This document shows, in pieces, positions 30,975 to 43,772 of a DNA stretch of 64,000 nucleotides. Below the pieces are notes generated by a model, which searched no databases, had not been told where the DNA came from, and saw only the letters and a program-made list of their open reading frames with translations. Positions within the stretch are counted from its first letter, which is position 1; each line of letters opens with the position of its first letter. This DNA is from Anthopleura xanthogrammica. Its lineage: Eukaryota; Cnidaria; Anthozoa; Actiniaria; Actiniidae. The stretch is taken from positions 14,297,867-14,361,866 of the forward strand of contig OZ025209.1 in the NCBI GenBank assembly GCA_964019055.1, in the 5' to 3' direction. A program made the position numbers and the translations under genes.

Positions 30975-31529
30975 TCACAGCTCTCCAGGAATAGTGACCT
31001 CAAGGCTTTCAACAAAGCTTTTTATCTCCTCCTATTGAAAACAATGAGACAATATTGACAATTCGATAATAAAGTAACCTAAAAGAAAATCAAACTGATG
31101 AGTTGTAATAGACCTTCACTGAATTCGCTGAGGTGACCATGAAACAATGGCTCCAAGTCGAGGCTGGACTTAAAATACTCTAAATGTATGAACACATCAA
31201 GTCCAACCTCGACTTGGAGCCATTGTTTCATGGTCACTCAAGCTAATTCGGGAAAGGTCTACTGCTGCTAAATTCTGCTGTTAAAAAAAGATAGTGGTGG
31301 TGATCATAACAGTCATGTTATTTCAGACCAATACCAAATAACAGGTACGGATCTCACTTTAGAGCAAAAGCAATAACATTCGATGATAAATGATGATCCA
31401 TGATGATTACAGTGATGTTAGTGAAAAAAATGTAGCCGGTTAATTTATTAGAGACACATCAAATCATCTAATATAATCTTTTCTCCTGATGATATGATGG
31501 TGATGATGATGATGATGGCATACTTGGTA

Positions 31530-31585
<56 letters not shown>

Positions 31586-34296
31586 TTAATAATTTTCATA
31601 GTTATCTGGTTAGATATTCATATTTTAAAGTTTTGTAGGCTAAGGTTTTTTTGCTTTGAATAAGTTTAGCCTTTTTGTTTTAAATATTTTTCTTTTTTTT
31701 ACAGTCATGATTCTTAAAGCCCAAAGGTTAAGCCTGTGCGACCTATGTGGATGATGATGATGGCATAGCTATAGGTGGTTATAATAATAGCTCTATAATA
31801 ATGAATACATAACCTCAGTAATAAGTAAGTAAGAAAAGCTCACATACAGCAAATACAACTGCTACCTATACTACTTCTGATAATGATAATGATGGTGATG
31901 ATGATGATGATTGTGGTGGTTCAAGTCAGTTGAGATTGTATATTTTCTTTTCTACCTAAAAGAAAGGTGACTTACAATGGCACCACTCGCTTGAACTACT
32001 GGCATGCCTCTGGATGAGAGCTGGAATCCTTCTTCTTCATTTCCCTGTGAGAAGGAAAAAATATATATCATACATTAGTGAAAGCATAGACATAAAATTA
32101 TCTTCCTAAAAAGTTCATCACTTACTCGGTTACCACTCGCTTGAACTACTGGCATGCCTCTGGATGAGAGCTGAAATCCTTCTCCTTCATTTCCCTGTGA
32201 GAAGGAAAAAATATATATCATACATTAGTGAAAGCATAGACATAAAATTATCTTCCTAAAAAGTTCATCACTTACTCGGTTACCACTCGCTTGAACTACT
32301 GGCATGCCTCTGGATGAGAGCTGAAATCCTTCTCCTTCATTTCCCTGTGAGAAGGAAAAAATATATATCATACATTAGTGAAAGCATAGACATAAAATTA
32401 TCTTCCTAAAAAGTTCATCACTTACTCGGTTACCACTCGCTTGAACTACTGGCATGCCTCTGGATGAGAGCTGAAATCCTTCTCCTTCATTTCCCTGTGA
32501 GAAGGAAAAAATATATATCATACATTAGTGAAAGCATAGACATAAAATTATCTTCCTAAAAAGTTCATCACTTACTCGATTACCACTCGCTTGAACTACT
32601 GGCATGCCTCTGGATGAGAGCTGAAATCCTTCTCCTTCATTTCCCTGTGAGAAGGAAAAAATATATATCATACATTAGTGAAAGCATAGACATAAAATTA
32701 TCTTCCTAAAAAGTTCATCACTTACTCGGTTACCACTCGCTTGAACTACTGGCATGCCTCTGGATGAGAGCTGAAATCCTTCTCCTTCATTTCCCTGTGA
32801 GAAGGAAAAAATATATATCATACATTAGTGAAAGCATAGACATAAAATTATCTTCCTAAAAAGTTCATCACTTACTCGATTACCACTCGCTTGAACTACT
32901 GGCATGCCTCTGGATGAGAGCTGAAATCCTTCTCCTTCATTTCCCTGTGAGAAGGAAAAAATATATATCATACATTAGTGAAAGCATAGACATAAAATTA
33001 TCTTCCTAAAAAGTTCATCACTTACTCGGTTACCACTCGCTTGAACTACTGGCATGCCTCTGGATGAGAGCTGAAATCCTTCTCCTTCATTTCCCTGTGA
33101 GAAGGAAAAAATATATATCATACATTAGTGAAAGCATAGACATAAAATTATCTTCCTAAAAAGTTCATCACTTACTCGGTTACCACTCGCTTGAACTACT
33201 GGCATGCCTCTGGATGAGAGCTGAAATCCTTCTCCTTCATTTCCCTGTGAGAAGGAAAAAATATATATCATACATTAGTGAAAGCATAGACATAAAATTA
33301 TCTTCCTAAAAAGTTCATCACTTACTCGGTTACCACTCGCTTGAACTACTGGCATGCCTCTGGATGAGAGCTGAAATCCTTCTCCTTCATTTCCCTGTGA
33401 GAAGGAAAAAATATATATCATACATTAGTGAAAGCATAGACATAAAATTATCTTCCTAAAAAGTTCATCACTTACTCGGTTACCACTCGCTTGAACTACT
33501 GGCATGCCTCTGGATGAGAGCTGAAATCCTTCTCCTTCATTTCCCTGTGAGAAGGAAAAAATATATATCATACATTAGTGAAAGCATAGACATAAAATTA
33601 TCTTCCTAAAAAGTTCATCACTTACTCGATTACCACTCGCTTGAACTACTGGCATGCCTCTGGATGAGAGCTGAAATCCTTCTCCTTCATTTCCCTGTGA
33701 GAAGGAAAAAATATATATCATACATTAGTGAAAGCATAGACATAAAATTATCTTCCTAAAAAGTTCATCACTTACTCGGTTACCACTCGCTTGAACTACT
33801 GGCATGCCTCTGGATGAGAGCTGAAATCCTCCTTCATTTCCCTATAAGAAGGAAAAAATATATATCATACATTAGTGAAAGCATAGACATAAAATTATCT
33901 TCCTAAAAAGTTGAAGGAAAAGAAAAGAATACTGACACTTCATATCATCAGATGAGAACATGAGCTCGTAGATCTCGGTTTGTCGAAATTGATAGTCTCT
34001 TTCATGCTAACAGTTGAAAAAACTAATGAAAATAAACTAGAAATATTTTGGAAAGAAGAAGAACCTTTCTTTTAAAAGTATGCCTTAATACTAGCAAGAG
34101 AATTAAAGAAAAAATATATGAAAAAACCAAAAAAATGGCGGCCATATCATACAAAAAAGACTTACTATAAATCTGGCCAATATTTCTTAAATTCGTCCAA
34201 CATTGCGGCTATGAAAACCAGCAATTACTATTAACAGTATTAGTGATAGATTTTGTACAATGTTTTACAAATTCAGTCATAAACTGGGCTTACCAT
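30975..34296 (-). CDS. U2 gene: 13-exon cassette array (predicted 317 aa)
   Basis: Minus-strand model: ATG (34296-34294), 13 cassette exons, terminal exon 31031-30975. Cassettes: 33841-33776 (22 codons), then eleven of 23 codons at 150-base steps (33694-33626 down to 32194-32126), then 32044-31976. Each starts GGAAATGAA after TTCTCACAG (TTCTTATAG in the first), has the core FQLSSRGMPVVQASG and ends before GTAAGT. All are multiples of three, so any number keeps the frame. The end is EEIKSFVESLEVTIPGEL and TGA; an in-frame TGA lies 15 bases before the ATG. Introns are 81 nt with TTTCACTAATG as a likely branch site. No domain, signal peptide or membrane segment is recognised; expression is unproven. 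Confidence 0.55.
31109..31261. mobile_element. Hairpin MITE in U2 (TAGACCTT ends)
   Basis: Begins TAGACCTT and ends AAGGTCTA; inner arms GTGACCATGAAACAATGGCT and AGCCATTGTTTCATGGTCAC are perfect complements. Sister copies are at 38938-39080 (U3) and 55428-55572 (U5); U1 and U4 lack it. A decayed relative is at about 44265-44420. Confidence 0.8.
31262..31960. other. U2 intron with simple repeats
   Basis: No exon recognised. It contains GATGAT runs, a long TAA/AAT repeat (about 31525-31590) and a private stretch (31595-31745). The corresponding intron of the other U units carries the same GATGAT-rich sequence. Confidence 0.7.
31960..33910 (-). repeat. 150-bp tandem repeat carrying the exon cassette
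   Basis: Thirteen direct repeats with an exact 150-base period. Between the repeats I see one recurrent variable site: CGGTTACC against CGATTACC in the copies ending at 32576, 32876 and 33626, a synonymous AAC/AAT change in the encoded asparagine. The two edge copies differ more. Such uniformity implies recent amplification or homogenisation. Confidence 0.95.
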
Positions 34297-37106
34297 GATA
34301 AGCAAATATCAATCTATAACGCTTCGAACTGCACTGCTGGTGCTACCTGGGTAAGTTCTAGTCGAGCGGCACTGACTTCTGCTATGACAAAACGCTATGA
34401 CGTCATTCCAGAAGCGAAAGCGACACCACGAAAAGTTTTACCTTCGCCAGGTTCTCGACATGGTGACAACATGGCCGTACCTCGTTTCCCCGTGCGTATC
34501 GCGTACTTCATCGATTCATGTACAACTTAGTCTCGTCCTTGACAGGTTCGACTCTTGCAACATTTTGTTACAAGTTGCATCCAGCCTTCAACGGCTTGAA
34601 CTTACTGAGCCCTGTTGAGAAATTTAAAATGATTAAAGTATTCTTAAAATTTATTCTTCATTATCAGTCCGGTTTCAGGAATGAACGATTAAAAAAATCG
34701 AACGTCTTCAGTGTTTACTGAAAGTTCGAAGCAACGCATTAAATGCGAAATATAATTCGAAAAACGAGCGATATGCCCCCATTTGAACATATTTGAGCGG
34801 GCTTGTGAAACCATGTCTTCGCGCATTTCAGTTTGTCGATGATAATTATGATCTAAAATCCTTCTTCGGCGAACATTCATCGAACCTTGGCACTTTTGTT
34901 TCGTTGTTGTTTTGAAATCTGTATCATGGGGTACATTTATAATTCTGGCATGATTCTTCACTTTGTGGTCGCTTTCAAAACTCCATTATACGCATTTCTT
35001 CTTTCGTTAACTTACCAGGGTCTAAGACTGGCATAAGTACTTCGCCATGTTCTTTGCCATAATACCACTTGTTCACATGATCTATGCCGACCCTTCTTCT
35101 TCCCCGTACGCAAGTGGCCCAAATATTCGATTCCTATGTTAAAACAAAAATGAGATATTTTTCAGAGCAAACTAATGGCGACATACCCAATGTCATTTAG
35201 CAGTACGAAAACTGGTCCAGTAAACGAAAAACTTCAAAATGTCTTACTCTTTCCGCAACGGCGTTGTTAACCATTCCCGAATACAGTGAGTCTCCAATTC
35301 GTCTTCCATCTCTCATTAGGGAACTTTAGATTTGACAACGAGTTCGAGAACGACGAAAAATCTTCCACTACCAACTCGTTGTCGTCCTCTGTTTGGCACA
35401 ACACATCTCTAAAACAACAGTTGAACCAATGCAAGGACATCTACTGACGAGTTTGTAGCAGCATACTTTGGGAATATTCTCGTAGTCGTAGTCGTAGTTG
35501 TTCTTGGGTATACAATCAAATCTAAAGCTTCCTATATAAGCACCACGAAGTAGGTACAATTCCCTGGATTTATCCTTTACTGACGGGTCGGTGAAGCTCG
35601 ATTTCATCTTCAATTCCTATTCCACTGAAAACAAGGAATTCCAACAATTAATAAGTAAGGTAAAGACACGATCAAAAAATTGTCTATGCGACGAAAATAA
35701 ATAATAAAAATATTCAGTTGATATAGAAACAGGTGATGCCGGAATATCGTTGTGGTTTGATTTTGTTCCTTATAGGTGAATGACTCAGGCTTTTTGGCAT
35801 AATTGTTCTTCAAATATATTCTTCAATACGAACCTCTCCTTTTCATCTTTTAGTTTTTAATATCAATTTTGTTTTGCTGCTTCAAGCGACATTTTGGAAG
35901 TAAGACTCGCCAAGCTGTTCATTGGAGCACAAATCAACGAAAAATTAGAATTAGAAGAAATATTCCATCCCTTTCAAATCGACGAAACTTCAAATAAGAA
36001 ATAAAGCAAAAAAATCCTTGTAGATAATTATTCTTATTTTTTTCCAATACATGCAAGCTGATAGGGCAGTAGAAATAACAGCTGCAGGTTTGTTTTGAGT
36101 TGTTTATTTTTTATATATATTATTAAAGTAGATATGATTAATATAATAAATGTCCGTTTAAGCTCTCTATTAGCTTTCTGATTGGTCCGCGATATACATA
36201 AAACAAAAAGCATTTTTTCTTTTTTCTTTCTTTGAGAAAGGAAACGTCAGTCAATCTTAAGTACTACGCTTTAGCCTGCGTGCAGCCCGACTTTAATGAA
36301 TGTGGTTTTCAATTGTGCTTTCGACCCTTTTCTGTAGACGCTTTATACAGAACAAGATCTACGAATGATTTTAGGCGAACAAACAATACTTTTTTGGGGG
36401 AAAAGACAAAATAAACTAAGTAAATGCATGGATATAAAAAAAACTTCGCTAAAATAACAATGAGAGTTTATCAGGTCTTGCTTGACATTTTAAATCTTAA
36501 TCCAACAAAAACAAAAGTATAATATTTGAAAAGAGCATACCAAAATTAGTAAAAATGGAAAGTTCGAAGTAGTGTTACTGGAATACTTGTTTCCTTTGGG
36601 CTTCCTGTGGAAAGAGTTCACTCTTACAACACGATGACATAGTAGCTATGTCAGGCTGTAGCCACAAAAATTACTCGTCACGTGTTAAAAAGTCGACAGC
36701 AACCTAAAACTGTTAGTAAAAGTATCAAAACCAATGAAATGTATGTCTTCGAATTTTATGAAATGAAAATAAAAGTACATTATTAAGAAAAAGCCGTTCT
36801 GAGGTTGACGAAGGGACTGTGCACGAGTGTAAAAATATTTATATAATTCAAAAACAAACTCCATCACATGAAAGACCACACTAAAATTATTAAGTTTACT
36901 GAGTTTTAGAATATTTGGGCAAAGATTGACTGATAATCAGGCTTTAAACAAATCTTTAAAATACAAGAGAGAATGCATGGTTATGGGGGACACTGTCCTC
37001 ATGCAAGCCTCATACATTCTATCTTATTTTTGACTTACTCAGTATGTTTTTATCCAAACTTGGTAATAATACTAATATTAGTATCGTCTTTTTTGTGATG
37101 ATGATA
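34294..37106. other. U2 upstream exons and module type 2
   Basis: Holds the ATG exon (34611-34294) and the upstream noncoding exon (35133-35016) on the minus strand. Beyond 35290 the sequence switches to a module shared with U3 but not U1, U4 or U5. This includes a minus-strand 81-codon frame (35613-35368) whose predicted protein is identical in U3 (42112-41867) and contains YDYDYE. It has no known domain, and the copies are too similar for conservation to be informative. Confidence 0.45.
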
Positions 37107-37498
37107 GCCACTTTGGAAACGAGCAAGGGACTGGGGCGAGTTTTGAATTTTAATCTTATGAGCAAAAAATTTGTTATCTGATAAAGCATCTCAAGATTAG
37201 TAAGTCTGGCAAATTTGAACATGATCGAATGAAAAGAACCAGAATTATTGGCATTCAAAAGTGTCAAAAATTTACAAAGAATGTATGGTTACAGGGGACA
37301 AGTTTCCCCTGTAACCATACATTCTTTGTAAATTTTCAACACTTTTGAAGGCTTGTAACTCTGCTTCTTTTTTAAGAAACACCTTCAAATTTGCTAGACT
37401 TACTAACCATGAGATGCTTTATCAGATAACAAAACTTTTCTGTTAATAAGATTAAAATTCAAAACTCGCCCCAGTCCCTTGCTCGTTTCCAAAGTGGC
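37107..37498. mobile_element. Fold-back MITE (U2 copy)
   Basis: Second copy of the 394-bp palindromic element at 29400-29793, with the same TA flanks and the same central hairpin (ACAAGTTTCCCC here, one mismatch). Confidence 0.85.
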
Positions 37499-37869
37499 TA
37501 ATTCTTAATTAAATTAATATTTGCACCCCAGTTCCTTCCTCAACCAACGGAGTCAGAAGGGGAAAATATGGCGGCCATGTTGGTGGTATTACGCAGTAGA
37601 AGACTAATTTGAAATCCAACATGGCCGCGATGACGTCGCATGCAGACTTAGCCTGAGTAGACTCGCAGCCAAGATAATTCTAAAGGGAGTCTCAGGTTGT
37701 TCTCTCGTTAATGCTACTTTGTTGATCTTTTACGGATCTTTCGAAATCTATGCGGATCCCAAACCCTCTGCGAATGAATATTTTAAAACTTAATTAAAGA
37801 ATAAAAGTAAAAAAAAGTTGTTCCATCCTCCGAAGACGCATTTTTTTTCGCGTACTGGACATTCCTGAC

Positions 37870-38610
37870 GTAATTCCCCTTGCCTTCTGGACTGAAGCTT
37901 CTAAAGTCCCTTGAATTACATGAAACCATTCCGACGTGCTGCAAGGGGTCTATTCCTCTCATTCAATTCATGATGGGGATAAGCAAATCATGTGCATCAT
38001 GTGCATAAAACCTTATTCAGAACTGAAGGCTAGCACGTGGCATGAGGGAGAGAATAACCGGACCCTAATCTATAGAGGTTATTCCCCTGCCTTCTAGACT
38101 GAAGCTTCCATAGTCACTTGAATTACATGAAACCATTCAGAACTGAAGGCTTGCACGTGGCATGAGGGAGAGAATAACCGGACCCTAATCCATCAGAGGT
38201 TATTCCCTTGCCTTTTGGACTGCAGCTTCCATAGTCACTTGAATTACATGAAACCATTCAGAACTGAAGGCTAGTACGTGGCATGAGGGAGAGAATAACC
38301 GGACCCTAATCCATCAGAGGTTATTCCCTTGCCTTTTGGACTGCAGCTTCCATAGTCACTTGAATTACATGAAACCATTCAGAACTGAAGGCTTGCACGT
38401 GGCATGAGGGAGAGAATAACCGGACCCTAATCCATCAGAGGTTATTCCCTTGCCTTTTGGACTGCAGCTTCCATAGTCACTTGAATTACATGAAACCATT
38501 CAGAACTGAAGGCTAGTACGTGGCATGAGGGAGAGAATAACCGGACCCTAATCCATCAGAGGTTATTCCCTTGCCTTCTGGACTGAAGCTTCCATAGACA
38601 GAAATGAAGG
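37870..38610. repeat. 120-bp tandem repeat with a CACGTG core (U2)
   Basis: Five copies of the 120-bp unit (38017-38560). The E-box is CACGTG in three copies and TACGTG in two. Alternating GGCTAG/GGCTTG types show a two-unit amplification step. Confidence 0.9.
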
Positions 38611-38793
38611 CTTTGTTACTTTAATGAATGACAAATATACTTTTAAACAATCATAATAGAATAGTATGATAATGAAATTAATATCAGTTTAAAAAATTGT
38701 TTTATTTCTTATGTAAAATTAAATTTTCGTATATTACTAAAAAGGACAAAAAATCCTGACGTATTGCGTCATCTTGCCATCTTTGGATCCCAG

Positions 38794-40785
38794 TCACAGC
38801 TCTCCAGGAATAGAGACCTCAAGGTTGTCGACAAAGCTTTCTATCTGCTCCTATTGAAAACAATGAGACAATATTGACAATTCGATAATAAAGTAACCTA
38901 AAAGAAAATCAAACTGATGAGTTGTAATAGACCTTCACTGAATTCGCTGAGGTGACCATGAAACAATGGCTCCAAGTCGAGGCTGGACTTAAAATACTCT
39001 AAATGTATGAACACATCAAGTCCAACCTCGACTTGGAGCCATTGTTTCGTGGTCACTCAAGCTAATTCGGGAAAGGTCTATTGCTGCTAAATTCTGCTGT
39101 TAAAAAAGATGGTGGTGGTGATCATAACAGTCATGTTATTTCAGACCAATACCAAATAACAGGTGCGGATCTCACTTTAGAGCAAAAGCAATAACATTCG
39201 ATGATAATGATGATCCATGATGATTACAGTGATGTTAAAAAATTGTAGCCGGTTAATTTATTAGAGACACATCAAACATCAAATATAATGGCTCTTGTCT
39301 CCTGATGATGATGGTGATGATAATGATGATGGCATACTTGCATGGTAATATAATAATGATAATAATGATAATATTAATAATATCGACTGGGTAGTTACAT
39401 CATTACAGACTAATTAGTAAGGATAAAAGGTTAACATATACAGCAAGTATGACAGGATATATAATTTCTACCTTCTACTAACAATACTAGATGATAATGT
39501 TGATGGATGGTGATGATGACAATGATCATAGCATAGGTGATAATAAAAATAGTTATATTATTACACTGAAACTAATAAGTAAGAAAAGCTAACACATACA
39601 GCAAATACAACTGTTACATATACTACTTCTGATGATGATAATGACCGATGGTGATGGTGATGATGGTTGTGGTGGTGTTACACTACAATCCATGGATACA
39701 AACAAACAAACGACAGTATACATTCAAGTTGAGGTTGTATATTCTCTTTTTTTTACCTAAAATAAAGATGTAACTCTTAATAAGTTGTGATAATTTAGTA
39801 ATTACAATATCTAAATTAACCACCAAAACTTCATACAAACGCTGTCTTCTTATTTATTAACATAATATTGAACATATATTAGTACAAGTATCTTGCACTA
39901 GTTGAAGACTTAATGAAAACTAACTGGCGCAATTTTTTACATATTTTAATATTAACAAACATAAAGAGTTAATTGCAATGATGGATAAAATGACTAGAAA
40001 ATAGAAGAATAACTAGAAAATAATGTAATGACTAGAATAGCTATAGAATCATCATGACTTACTGTGGTACCACTCGCTTGAACGAGTGGCATGCCTCTAG
40101 ATGAGAGCTGAAATCCTGCTGCATTTCCCTGTGAAAAAGAAAAAAGATACGTTGTGTATTAATAAAGGCTAAAAAATTGTCATGATAAAGAGCTGCATCA
40201 CTTACACTGGTACCACTTTCTTGAACCACTGGCAGGACCCTTGATGAGAACTGCAATCCTTCTGGTTCATGGTCATTTCCCTGCGAAAAGGAAAAAAGTT
40301 ACATCGTACATTAAAGCATGCATATAGTCACAAAAATATAATCATAAAGAGTTCCATCACTTACACTGGTAACACTCTCTTGTGTCCCTGGTATGGCTCT
40401 CAAAAATGTTTTTGCAATTTCCTACAAAAGTACAACAAAAGAAAAGGTTTGTAAATTGGATATACAACTGAGAACGAAAGAACACATCTTGAATAACCAC
40501 TGCACAAATACAATACTTATATGGGAAAAGAAAAGAGTTGCCCTTCATTCATGAGATGGAAACATTAGCCTGCAGATCTTGTTTCTCGGCTGTCTACTAA
40601 TGATAATAAACTAGAAATATTTTAGAAAGAAGAACTTTTTCGTTATAATGTGGTTGCCAATTCAAGATCGATGCTTTCTCAAATTTGACCAACTTGACGG
40701 CTAGGAAAACATTATTTTTAAATGTTATTAGTGAAAGATTATGTTCATTTCTTTTACAAATCAGGAGTTAGTATAAACGTACCAT
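38794..40785 (-). CDS. U3 gene: small-exon RGMPV-family protein (predicted 85 aa)
   Basis: Minus-strand model: ATG (40785-40783), exons 40421-40365, 40280-40206, 40128-40063 and 38850-38794. Exons 3 and 4 match the U1 exons at 25861 and 25704. The first small exon (EIAKTFLRAIPGTQESVTS) is divergent and has lost the RGMPV core. The terminal exon reads [18 protein letters not shown] and TGA. All exons are multiples of three, with GTAAGT donors. An in-frame TAA stands 12 bases before the ATG, and the donor after the ATG is GTACGT. No known domain. Confidence 0.48.
38938..39080. mobile_element. Hairpin MITE in U3 (TAGACCTT ends)
   Basis: Same element and same position as 31109-31261 in U2, with ends TAGACCTT and AAGGTCTA; the right inner arm reads GTTTCGTGGTCAC here, one change that leaves a mismatch in the hairpin. 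Confidence 0.8.
39081..40062. other. U3 intron with GATGAT repeats
   Basis: No exon recognised. Closely matches the U1 intron 24680-25638, including GATGAT runs and the TATCGACTGGGTAGTTA block. Confidence 0.7.
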
Positions 40786-41093
40786 GGTATCGGGTTACGA
40801 ACGCTAAGAAATGGCGCTAACGAACATACGAACGAGATCAATCGAAATTTCATAGAGAAATCGGCGACTTGCCCATGAACACACGAGGTCAATCGTATTT
40901 CGATTTCCCAGAGATCACTGCGACCTCTGTTGGAGGTCCGACTTCATGTTGGAGGCTCTTGAGTTTAAGTAGTGATTCATCATACATCGATTCATGTACA
41001 ACTTGGTCGTCCTTGACAGGTTCAACTCTCACAACGTTTTGTTACGTGTTGCATCCTTCTTCCTCGGCTTGAACTTAATCATCACAGTGAGCC

Positions 41094-42914
41094 CTGTGTT
41101 AAAACAATAAAATGATTAGAATATTCTTAAAAGTTTCTCTTCATCATACCAATTCAGTTTGAGGAATAACGATTTTAAAAAAATTGAACGTCTTCAGTGT
41201 TCACTAAAGTTGGAAGCGACGCATCACATGTATACGCAATGAAATTCGAAAAACGAGCGATATTCCCCCCATTTGAACATATTTGAGCGGACTTCGGAAA
41301 CCATGTCTTCGCGCATTTCTGAAATTATTCAGTTTGTCGATAATAAATATGATCTAAAACCCTTCTTCGGCGAACATTCATCGAACCTTGCCACTTTTGT
41401 TTCGTTGTTGTTTTGAAATCTGTATCATGGGGTACATTTATAATTCTGGCATGATTCTTCACTTTGTGGTCGCTTTCAAAACTCCATTATACGCATTTCT
41501 TCTTTCTTTAAACTTACCAGAGTCTAAGACTGGCATAAGTACTTCGCCATGTTCTTCGCCATAATATCACTTGTTCACATGATCTATGCCGACCCTTCTT
41601 CTTCCCCGCTACGCAGTGGCCCAAATCTTCGATTCCTATGTTAAAACAAAAATGAGATAATTTTAGAGCATACTAAAGGCGACATACCCAATGTCATTTA
41701 GCAGTAAGAAAACTGGTCCAGTAAACGAAAAACTTCAAAATGTCTTACTTTTTGCAACGGCGTTGTTAACCATTCCCGAATACAGTCAGTCTGCAATTCG
41801 TCTTCCATCTCTCATTAGGGAACTTTAGATTTGACAACGAGTTCGAGAACGACGAAAAATCTTCCGCTACCAACTCGTTGTCGTCCTCTGTTTGGCACAA
41901 CACATCTCTAAAACAACAGTTGAACCAATGCAAGGACATCTACTGACGAGTTTGTAGCAGCATACTTTGGGAATATTCTCGTAGTCGTAGTCGTAGTTGT
42001 TCTTGGGTATACAATCAAATCTAAAGCTTCCTATATAAGCACCACGAAGTAGGTACAATTCCCTGGATTTATCCTTTACTGACGGGTCGGTGAAGCTCGA
42101 TTTCATCTTCAATTCCTATTCCACTGAAAACAAGGAATTCCAACAATTAATAAGTAAGGTAAAGACACGATCAAAAAATTGTCTATGCGACGAAAATAAA
42201 TAATAAAAATATTCAGTTGATATAAAAACAGGCGATGCCAGAATATCGTTGTGGCTTGATTTTGTTCCTTATAGGTGAATGACTCAGGCTTTTTGGCATA
42301 ATTTTTCTTCAAATATATTCTGCAATACGAACCTCTCCTTTTCATCTTTTAGTTTTTGATTTCAATTTTGTTTTGCTGCTTCAAGCGACATTTTTGGAAG
42401 TAAGACTCGCCAAGCTGTTCATTGGAGCACAAATCAACGAAGAATTAGAATTAGAAGAAATATTCCATCCCTTTCAAATCGACGAAACTTCGAATAAGAA
42501 ATAAAGAAAAAAAAATCCTTGTAGATAATTATTCTTATTTTTTTTCAATACATGCAAGCTGATAGGGCAGTAGAAATAACAGCTGCAGGTTTGTTTTGAG
42601 TCATTTTTCTTGGAAACCCAAGTTTTGATTGGTTTATTTTTTATCTATATTATTAAAATAGATAAGATTAATGTTATAAATGTCCGTTTATGCTCTCTAT
42701 TAGCTTTCTGATTGGTCCGCGATATACATAAAACAAAAAGCATTTTTTCTTTTTCCTTTCTTTGAGAAAGGAAACGTCAGTCAAACTTAAGTGCTACGCT
42801 TTAGCCTGCGTGCAGCCCGACTTTAACCGCATATTTTTGAAATCCTTTTGTAATGAATGTGGTTTTCAATTGTGCTTTCGACCCTCGGCAGTTTCTGTAG
42901 ACGCTTTATACACA
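41094..42914. other. U3 upstream region
   Basis: Contains the noncoding exon (41636-41518 minus), the conserved plus-strand frame near 41690, and the module shared with U2 (41790-42900), including the 81-codon minus frame 42112-41867. No recognised gene. Confidence 0.5.
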
Positions 42915-43772
42915 CATTACCAGAAATATTGGACATTGTCAGCGGTGCTACGCATAAATGAAAACCCAGTGGTTTTGTAGGGAAAAATAACACTAACATG
43001 GTTCCCAAGGACAGATTTATATTTAACTGAGATGTTAGAAAAAATTCATGTCAAAAAATAGCCCCTTCACGATTAAAAGAACAGTAAATATAATTTCGTT
43101 GTGAAAATCTCACCACAGGAAGCCCATGAACATCAATAACCATAGCTAAACGTAAATCATAACTTTGGGCTTCCTTATTGTATCCCAGCAATCAATGGGA
43201 GCTTCTAAAATCAAAATGGCGTGTAAATATAAGAGCTCTTTTCTTTTCAAACGAAACTGTGCTTTCTTGTCCATGGTATTTGAAGATTTTAGGTATATTC
43301 TGAAGATGAAAATACTGTAATGTTGATGGGTTTTTGACCGAACAAAAAGAAGAAAGAAAGGCTTTTTAATCAGCTAAGTGGAACCATTAATATCTAAATA
43401 ATCGATCCCGAACACCAGGTTTTGACTATGTCATTTTTGTAGAGCATTTTTTTTTTTTATTGTAGAGCATTTTTCGTACGATTACAAGGAATGTATGGAA
43501 TTTATTCCCAAGAAACCATTGATAATATATAAGCTATTTTGACCGAAGGAAAAAACAGTATTTTGGACTTTTATTCTCTTCGAGTTTTTAATGAAGAACA
43601 GTTCCATGTTTGTAAAACACCAGACAAATAAAACGATAGGTACAGTAAATTTTATCATGCTTTTAAATAAACCTTCCATACAAATCCCTCTATCGGCTCG
43701 CCATTTTTAAAGGGCCAGAAAATGTATGAATAATTAGATTATCCGCCATTTTGTCCCTGATTTCTGGTAATG
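42915..43772. mobile_element. 858-bp element with 13-bp TIRs (U3)
   Basis: CATTACCAGAAAT at the left faces ATTTCTGGTAATG at the right. It interrupts sequence that is continuous in U2 (TTATACAGAACAAGATCTACG). It has no transposase frame, so it is nonautonomous; the target duplication is unclear (ACA on both sides). Confidence 0.7.
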
